Assembly (NCBI GenBank): GCA_002573605.1
Contig: PDNA01000142.1
Location: 23,241-87,240 of the forward strand
Length of the DNA: 64,000 nt
Origin: Polytolypa hystricis UAMH7299
Lineage: Eukaryota > Ascomycota > Eurotiomycetes > Onygenales
Reading direction: 5' to 3'
Part shown: positions 56,585 to 64,000 of the stretch, piece by piece
Layout of the letters: the number at the start of each line of letters is the position of its first letter
Position numbering within the stretch: the first letter of the stretch is position 1
Notes under the pieces: model-generated
Told to the model about the DNA's origin: nothing
Databases searched by the model: none
What the model saw: only the letters and a program-made list of their open reading frames with translations
Translations under genes and position numbers: made by a program

Positions 56585-56778
56585 AGTTCAAAAGCAAACT
56601 GCAAGACACCTTGGTCGTCACACCAGAAGAAGCGGATGGTGAATATATTCAGTTCACACTTGGCTCCTTGCGATGGAAAAGCAACAATAAAGGCAACCTG
56701 GACGGCGCTGGGTGCACTGTTGGAGGCTGGTATTATGGCAAGGACCGCCATATGGATTGCAGCTTTCCATGCGGTTAG
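56585..56778 (+). other. Cysteine-containing ORF fragment resembling a small secreted protein
   Basis: A frame open from 56512 (no certain start) to TAG 56778, offset from the ankyrin frame. The last 50 residues are protein-like: D-G-E-Y-I-Q-F-T-L-G-S-L-R-W-K, A-G-C-T-V-G-G-W and M-D-C-S-F-P-C-G. The layout (strand, S-x-x-W, C-T-V-G-G-W, D-C-x-F-x-C) resembles a type of small secreted fungal protein I know only by pattern. No signal peptide is visible, so it is either a decayed gene or a terminal exon of the ankyrin gene. A 47-bp intron with a weak GTGGAA donor at about 56514 would fuse them in frame. Confidence 0.35.
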
Positions 56779-57597
56779 AACAGCGGGAAAGAGTAGACCC
56801 TTCCTAGCCTGTTGATAAGCTCTGGGCCTTTAGAGCTGGACAAGAAGTTGCTAGTGGTTTTCATTTGTATTTCTATATGCAAGCTGAAATTGGGTTTACC
56901 GTTTGGCCATCGCACTTAACATGTAGATGTATCAGTGCATATATATAATTTCCCTAAAGACATTGGTCAACCTGATACTCTGCGGACGAAGTCTTCACTT
57001 CCTAGAAAATATGTCTAATCAACTAATATCCTTACCCAAGCAAATACCGCGGCACTATACACATTTCAGTAGAGAAATTAGAACGCTAAAGCACTTAGCA
57101 ACCTACCCACTACCACCAGATACCCTTCTAGAGATTAATGTAAATCTCACTAAAATTCGGTGCGTAACAATGTAACGAGGACAACGACTCTTATATTCGC
57201 TTCTTGGCGGATTTCAAGGCTTAGAATCCCCACGCAATCATAACGCCTTTGAGCATGTTAGTTACACGCCAACATTGGATGACCGTTCCCTGATTCACAC
57301 ACACGCATACTATAATACTTAGCTCTGTCGCAGAGAGCACTGCTTCAGAACACCTATGATGTAAGTAATGTTCGGGGTTCTGTCAAGTGTTTCGCGCGCG
57401 CGAAGCCGATTTCTGGACCGTCGCGAAGTCGAAAGAAGAAACGGGTGCCAAGTGGGGGCGCGTCAATTTTAGCGGCAGCGTATAATTAGTCCTCGACCGC
57501 AACCGCGCCAAGTTAATTAAGACGGCCGAAAGGTGGGAAAATGGACAATAGTGGAAAAAAAAGGAGATCGTTCTTTCAACATTAAATTCCTTTATTC
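56779..57597. other. Intergenic region upstream of the MTQ1-like gene
   Basis: About 820 bp with no supportable gene. A GC-rich CGCGCGCG stretch lies near 57393-57401. The AT-rich first half may be 3' flank of the ankyrin locus and the last 200 bp the promoter. Confidence 0.5.
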
Positions 57598-58857
57598 ATG
57601 CCACGTTTATCCGCCTCCCTCCTCCGCTCTGCGTACCGCAAGCATCCTTTGCTCCCTCTTCTCCTGCGCGAATGTCGGGACCTACCCTCCGCCCGCAATG
57701 AGCTCCGCTGGCTCCGCGAACACGCGCTTTCATTGGTTGAAAAGGATCGGCATAGTCCTGGCAATTGTGTGAAGGGATGGCGGACTCAACTGAGGTCAAT
57801 TGTTAGGGAAAGGGCTCGGGGGAAGCCACTGCAATATATTTTGGGTGATCAACCATTTGGGGACTTGGAGATTTTATGCAGGCAAGGCGTGCTGATACCC
57901 AGGTTGTATGCCTCTGTTATATAATTTCTGGAGGAATTGAGACGCTGACGGTAAAATACTAGGCCTGAAACAGAGTCTTACACAATCCGCACTGCTCAAT
58001 TGATCTTATCTCATTTCGCCAAATCGCCTCCCTCGCACACCACATCTCCCGACGCATCGCGGAGGTCAATTCGGATTCTGGATCTATGCTCAGGGACCGG
58101 ATGTATCCCACTGCTCCTCCACACACTGCTTGCACCCTCACTTGAAGATATTACAATCATTGGAATCGATATCAGTCCACGCGCTCTGGCTCTTGCACGC
58201 CAGAACTTGGAACATAACATTGCCAAGGGTCACCTGTCTGCCCGCGCTAAACAGGATGTGCAATTCCTCCAGGCCGATATCCTTGGCTATCAGCACGAAA
58301 CAGCACAAAATATCAATTCTATAATAGAGTCTACAGCTTCATCGACATCCACAATCCCAAGTATCGATGCAATTCTAAAGATTCTTAGCAATCCTACATC
58401 TAATGATGCAGGGCTAATGTTCGACATCGTCGTTTCCAATCCACCCTATATTTCCCCCGTCGAGTACCGTAATGGAACCACGAGGCGCAGCGTGAGATTA
58501 TATGAACCGAAACTAGCCCTCGTGCCTCCTCCAATGCAAAACAAGCTGCACAAAAACGATGCGAGCGGTACCATAGACTCCTCACAGGTTCAAGCAGACG
58601 TCTTCTACCCGCAAATTCTGTCCATTTCTGCCAGAGTAGGCGCTCAGCTTACGGTTATGGAGTGTGGTGATGTATCGCAGGCACGTAGGGTTGCGCAAAT
58701 AGCTAAGAGTGGGGCCGATGGACATTCCAAGGACGCCATTGTTGAGATTTGGAAATGTGATGGTTCAGAGGACTATGGTTTCACCATGATGGGTCCAGCC
58801 GACGCTGAAGACGATGGCGCACGGGCGGTGGCCATCTCGAGGGGCACTATGAAATAG
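57598..58857 (+). CDS. MTQ1: Mitochondrial release-factor glutamine N5-methyltransferase (HemK/MTQ1)
   Basis: SAM-dependent enzyme that methylates the glutamine of the GGQ motif in mitochondrial class-I release factor. Exons 57598-57902 and 57963-58857 (donor GTTGTA, acceptor ACTAG) give 399 aa. Residues 1-35 are Arg/Leu/Ser-rich, a mitochondrial presequence. An N-terminal helical part has R-E-R-A-R-G-K-P-L-Q-Y-I-L-G-D-Q-P-F-G, and the first intron lies inside V-L-I-P-R-P-E-T-E. The SAM motif is I-L-D-L-C-S-G-T-G-C-I-P-L and the catalytic N-P-P-Y is in V-V-S-N-P-P-Y-I-S-P-V-E-Y. A low-complexity insert (Ser/Thr/Ile-rich) at about residue 200-225 is longer than in bacterial HemK. Confidence 0.92.
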
Positions 58858-59481
58858 CATGGGTTTCTACTTATCATGTCAGATTCATTCTAAACATTTG
58901 ACGCGTATGAAAGAGCTGTCGTCCGATTCCGTCGGCCTGGGACGCCCGGTGACTGTCGTACCATGAGCCATGTTTCTTGGTCGAATGTACCCTGCTATCC
59001 AAATAGAGCTGCAGCTTTAGGGCCCAATTTTCTCGGAATTTGACCGCGTCATTGGCATGGATTGAGCTTACAGTCGAGCTACAAGCAAGCTTAAAAGTTT
59101 ATGTGAGATATTCTGAACCAACTTCTACTATCATTTCTTATTACTAATAAGTTGCCTTTAGAGTCACTCCTTTAGAAAGAAACCCTAACCATGCCTTTGA
59201 TGCACCATGAAGCCACTCAAGAAAGACCCACCCAACACGTGCAAAACGGCACAGCCAGGCTAAACGTTCAAATGCTGATGTCATTTGATAAAAGTGAAAA
59301 TAAAAAAAAACAAACTCCGCCAAAATGCAAATGCAATGCAAAAGTCCATGCCCAAGGTCAAATGATGTTTTCATCGTTTAGCGCCGCGTATATAGCCGTA
59401 AGTCGTCAATTAAATATGTTTTGAAGAAAGCGCAGGGAAAACCAGACGACGAACGAGGCAAACAGAGGCCAGTCCGTCCAT
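58858..59481. other. Convergent intergenic region
   Basis: 624 bp between the stops of MTQ1 and the aspartyl protease. It holds two 3' UTRs; no coding signal. Confidence 0.6.
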
Positions 59482-61208
59482 TCACATTGCAGCGAACATT
59501 ATACCCGCACCTACAAGTCCCGCAACCATACCAACGGACAACTGAGGCAACACCATCGGTGCCGCCATAGCGGCTGATACCTCGAAGCTCAAGCTGGTCA
59601 CTGTTCCGGAGCCAGTCGGTCCTCCATGAGGCCTTCCCTGAGTCTTCGTCGCGGGCACGCTTGTCACAGCGCTCGAGACAGTTTGCGCACCGGGCACAGC
59701 GGTCTTTCCCGTGCCAATTTCGTGAATGTCATTGGTCGTCGAATTGAACTTTGTCTGCGCTATCGAGATTTCATGGTTGGAGAGGTCGTACACGACGTAA
59801 GCGCTGCGCAGGAATGTGTCTCCGAGAATACACGTCCCGCTACCCGCGGGCGCAATGCCAAAAGTACACGCTGGCTCGCCGTTTGTGAAGGTTGGTCCGT
59901 TACCATCTTGGCTCGGACTTAGGTCTATGACTAGCTCGTCCATCCCAACGGATATCGTAGCACCTGAGAACTCGAACTCCAACTTTGTATTGTTGCTACT
60001 CATGTTGCAGGGCACGTATGCTGCACCCAACGAGGGCTCGTACGTTGCCCCGATAGTTTCATATATGTTTGCCGCGATAGCGTCCGGGAGATACATGAGA
60101 GTACTCCCCGAGTCGAGAAGGGCCGCAACGGGCAGCGAACCTGAAGACAGATTTTGCCCGTTTGAACTTCCCTTCATATTTATTCCGGTCATTGCGATCA
60201 CGAGCTGTTGATAAGGTCCTTTTTTTGGTTTCAGAATCGGCACCGTGCTGAGGTTTCCTACATACTTGGCTTTGTTAACGCCACCGAAGAGAATAGATCC
60301 CTTGCTCGCGTCCAGATCGTTGAGCCAGAGACTATACGCTTTGGAGTGGATGAGCTTGTCATCAACCATAGCCTGCGGAAGATTCGGGTACGATTTCCCG
60401 CCCTGGGCAACTTGTACTTCATTTGCCATGTATCCGATTCCTAGCACGCCCTCTATGGATGACCAGTTAGCCTCCCTTTCTCCTCCACAATTATCAGCGG
60501 AGAATAGGTCCCCCGTGCTCTCATACCTTGTGACGATGACTCGTACCCAACCCCAAACTGAAAGTCCTTCAACGTCGCATTGGATAACCTCAATGTATCC
60601 GTGACATAATCACCAACTGCGCCCGTACCATCCGCATACGTGATGTTAAACTTGGAATTTTTGAACTTGTATGTTGAGGATGAGTTTGCGGAGTAGGTGC
60701 CGCTTTCCTTGCACGGGTTTCGTCGTGAGCTGCAGATCCTCGAATTGCGGGAATTACACCAAAGATCGCTGCTTCCTGTGTCGATATGCAAGCGCAAGCG
60801 CTGCGCCGGTGTCCCCAGCGTGATGTTGACGTAATATAGCGTTCTCTAGGCGTTGACAAAATTTGAAAAAGGGTCAGCCGAACTCTTAATCTTGCTTAGG
60901 GAAAAGCTCCCCCCAGCGCTGCGCCGAACAGGATTATGCTTTTCCGTCTTCGCCAAGTGAGGCCAATTGACTCCCCGAACTAGGCAAAGATATGGTATGA
61001 AAAAACGTACATTATTATCCAGCGTCTGGTTGACAATTTTCGACTGTCTTCTCTGGATATCATGCTCTATGGGATTCGCAACATGCACCCTCTCAATATC
61101 GAAGCCCACCACCGCAGGCTCGGATTTCTTGACAAGCTGAAGGGCCTGTGTGCTTGGGAATATCGAGCATGCTACCGCCAGCCAAAGAAGCGCTGTTGTG
61201 CCGCCCAT
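59482..61208 (-). CDS. GPI-anchored aspartyl protease (yapsin/CtsD-type), 495 aa
   Basis: Pepsin-family endopeptidase at the cell surface. Exons 61208-61011, 60845-60527 and 60452-59482 give 495 aa. Introns are 165 and 74 bp, with GTACGT and GTATGA donors. A signal peptide (M-G-G-T-T-A-L-L-W-L-A-V-A-C-S) precedes a propeptide ending near H-D-I-Q-R-R-Q-S, a dibasic site. The first catalytic Asp is in H-I-D-T-G-S-S-D-L-W, spanning the early part of exon 2, and the second in A-L-L-D-S-G-S-T-L-M-Y-L-P. Cys pairs C-N-S-R-N-S-R-I-C and C-N-M to C-T-F-G are present. The C-terminus is Ser/Thr/Gly-rich, then a hydrophobic G-M-V-A-G-L-V-G-A-G-I-M-F-A-A-M, a GPI-attachment signal. An ATG at 61208 is favoured over an upstream GTG. 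A wall-remodelling or adhesin-processing role is inferred. Confidence 0.92.
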
Positions 61209-64000
61209 GCTAGGCCAAAGAAAAAAGAAAAGCACACGGATACGATAGGGATTTCGATATGCAATTGCTGCACACTTTCAAGCCGTTTTTGTTTCTTGTC
61301 GGAGGGAAGTTGGGTGGGAGGGGAGAATTTATTCTCAACGCGCCCTCCCTTCTCACACACTTCTGTTTTTTTAAGGTGTAAAGGGGGTGAGTGAGAGTAA
61401 CAGTGTGTTATTACAAAGAATTTTTGATGTTTTATGATTTGGTTGGTTCTGCTGTAGCAGCTGCTGAAACTTGTTATTAAAATGTGCTAAAAGGGGGGGA
61501 AAGGCTCTTGGTCTTATTTTTTCTCAGTGACACAAATTTCGAAACTCTTCTTTATGCTCAACCAAACACAGGGAATGTAGTACTTGCATGTTTAGGAATT
61601 TGACAGAATCAAATATATTAAAAAAAATTGAATCCACGAGATAATACCGTCAGGTGGGATATATCGCGGGGAATAGTAAAGAAAACGCACACACGTTGCG
61701 TATAGCAGCTGACGCGGCCCTGGAGAAGAAGAGAGAGAGTTTGCTGTGAAACCCAGCTGATTATAGAAGAAGAAAGAAGGGGGAAAATTAAAAATTATAT
61801 AAATGCAAAAAAGTAAAGGCAAATCAATTAGAAGAAACCCGGGGTAGTTTTAAGAGCGAGGAGATGGCGTAAGCTGCCGAACACACACACATCTGGGTTT
61901 TTTGTCAGTCAGCTCAGCTCCCGACGACGCTGCGCAGCTGCCAGCTTGCCATGCGGTATATGACGTTGTGTTGGACCAGTAGAAGGCTAGAAGAGGGCCA
62001 GTAAAAAAGTGAATACAAATCTAGCTGCTACCAAGCATCGATACTAGGGATATACAAGGTTTAAGTGTCTCAGCAAATATTATGATTATAATAGGTACAC
62101 ATTTGTTGCGAGACGACGTCATCTAGAAATGTAATTACTGGTATGCCTGTGGTGGAGCAGGGCAGGAAAGCTAATATTACCTTTTGATCCAAATTTTGGC
62201 TTGATTTACCGGTCTCTACTCCGTATTCATCGAGGAGATGTCTCTAGAGGCAAGGATCGCCGTAGATTTGCTAATAATAATAATAAAAAGGCATGGCAAA
62301 CGAGTACAGAGTCCCAGGCCTATCATACAAGCCTTTTGGCACATGTCTGCGACAGGTATAGATGTTACTTTGAGCCCCGTTGCTCTGTACGTTAATTAGT
62401 ACTTGGAAGAAAGGCCGCTGGCCATTGCGACGGGACGGCAGCAGGGTATATGATCCTTCCTATCAACATTTTCGGGCACCGTTCTCCATTGTTGGTTAGA
62501 ACGTAGATAAGTTGGATAGATACCTAGGTAATTAGGACCCCTTATTGATCTTCTGAAACTGTGCTATGTATCTTCCGTCTTGAAAGTCCTCACGGATCTC
62601 TGCGGGACGCTGTATCCACCATATCTATGTATCTATGATAGTAGCCCATGGATCCTTCTCATCCATACGTTCCGAGATGTCATCATCAATATCGCCTTCG
62701 ACATGTTTTTATACTGTGTACGGAGTACTAATCAGTTGATCAAGAGTACTAAACAGACACAGGCCACACTCTGTGGGGCGTGCACATGCTCGGGCGGGGG
62801 ATTTTCGTGCTGGGGTTGGTGTATCCAGGCCGTGTTGATGACGCGGCCCGTTTTAACTTAAACGTGCATGAAGGCCGGCGGTTGGAGTTATGAAATCAGT
62901 GGCGTCGGGGTATTGTGGTTCTAATAGTCCTCTTTTCTTACACCCTTGAGGATAGCTTAGCTTAAATGCCGACTATCATGATGAGGGAGCTAAGAAGGAC
63001 AGACAACTTTCTCTTGACTATCTTCATTACCTCCATTGTTTGATTTGAAGAAAGGTTAGGGGGACCGAAGCCTATCCTACTCTCCTCGTTCCCGCAGCCG
63101 CAAAAGCCGTTTGCGGACACATAGGGTCACCGTGGAAGTTGCGACACAACGAGGGACACGACCATAGGGCTAGACAATGGGTGAGAGCGATCAGGGGGTT
63201 TCGGACAATTTTGGAGTTGCTGTTGGTGAGTAACAGAGTCAGCAACGCGATTCAACTCTTGTGTAAAGTTCCACAGCGCAGTATGGAAGTACGTACGCAC
63301 GTCACCTTTTTAGAAACACGGGTGGGTGGTATGGGCGTGAATAATAAACTGGAATGTTGTCGGCCACGCTCTTTTGTGCTGGACGACTGACGTTATTCCT
63401 CTGGAGGGACAGCTGGCCCCTGACATTAGTATGCTAAGCCCTGTGGATATTAGCTTCATGGCTAAATCGACGGTTAGCGTAGTAATAGATTCTCCTAGGG
63501 AAAGAGGCTAGAGGAGCTCTTCCCGCAATCCAGCCTAGGCCTTGCAAGGTCTACATAAAACCCTTGATCTTCAGGAGCTTCAAATCCCTGTAAACTCTCC
63601 ACACCTATGCCGTCTTTTCTATGGGCAAACTAGCTATATGCTACTCAGTTAAAGTTGTAAATGAATTCTAGGCCATATCTTCCGCTATATAATCTACCAT
63701 CCTCAAACACCCTTTCCTTCAGAAAATCTTGAACGTTCCCAGATTAGGACTTCAGACAAGGGGATCAAGTCAACCATCCCTATGTCTTGAAACACCTACG
63801 TCCCGAATAGGAACCTCTAGAACATGCCTTTATCTCCTTTGGGACAATATCTTCACGCGAAATTAGGATGCTCTCTTAAAAATTCTAGACTCAGCGCTCC
63901 ATGATAGCAACCGCAAAGATGAAACAGGGGTAGGTATTCCGGAGCTTCATATTAGCATCCTGACTTGACAAGGGTAGCTGTTGCTCGCTCTCCTCCCCTC
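61209..64000. other. Terminal gene-poor region
   Basis: 2.8 kb with no supportable gene. 61209-61480 holds the protease promoter. A (TAA)n-type run is at 62269-62287 and a TACCTAGGTA motif at 62521-62530. Short frames (62580-62861, 63139-63390) lack any domain. Confidence 0.5.

Overview
This window is nuclear DNA from a filamentous ascomycete. The genes carry short introns (about 50-250 bp) with GT...AG ends and CTAAC/CTAAT-like branch points. There are long UTR-rich gaps and no operons. The products (SepA-type formin, homoaconitase, mitochondrial formate dehydrogenase, GPI-anchored aspartyl protease) point to Eurotiomycetes, probably Onygenales. I cannot name the species. Splice models were built by hand: each joins reading frames across plausible donor/acceptor pairs and gives a total length divisible by three, except the two probable pseudogenes.

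Layout. 1-1274 is the 3' part of an MFS sugar transporter. 1275-10400 is gene-poor and AT-richer. It holds a small two-exon tail-anchored-type membrane protein (6170-6669, -), a Kre9/Knh1-like GPI protein (7661-8502, +), and a stop-interrupted PD-(D/E)XK-like gene ending in a 69-bp minisatellite (8876-9957). 10416-18500 carries formate dehydrogenase, a seven-exon acidic protein and a one-TM acidic-tail protein, all on the minus strand. 18515-23885 is the formin sepA. 27292-28134 is a secreted repeat protein with Lys-Arg sites and duplicated exon-intron units. 33166-33333 is a small GRGGYN-motif protein. 33544-44631 is a minus-strand run: mitochondrial tRNA-modification GTPase (MSS1/MnmE), F-box/LRR protein, C2H2 zinc-finger protein and homoaconitase (lysine biosynthesis). 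Homoaconitase shares a divergent promoter with phosphoserine aminotransferase (45611-47014, +), and that promoter contains a Gcn4/CpcA-type site. 47354-64000 holds a CYC2-like mitochondrial reductase, an F-box/ankyrin protein, a methionine-permease-like transporter, a BAHD-type acyltransferase, a frameshifted ankyrin gene with a cysteine-containing ORF behind it, a mitochondrial HemK/MTQ1 methyltransferase and a GPI-anchored aspartyl protease.

Themes. Several genes serve mitochondria (FDH, MSS1, CYC2, MTQ1, homoaconitase), several serve amino-acid supply (homoaconitase, SerC, permease), and several act at the cell surface or outside it (GPI proteins, repeat protein, aspartyl protease). There is no convincing secondary-metabolite cluster, no complete transposon, no tRNA or rRNA gene and no CRISPR. 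The least explained loci are the repeat protein at 27.3-28.1 kb, the PD-(D/E)XK relic at 8.9-9.95 kb and the acidic protein at 14.4-16.2 kb.
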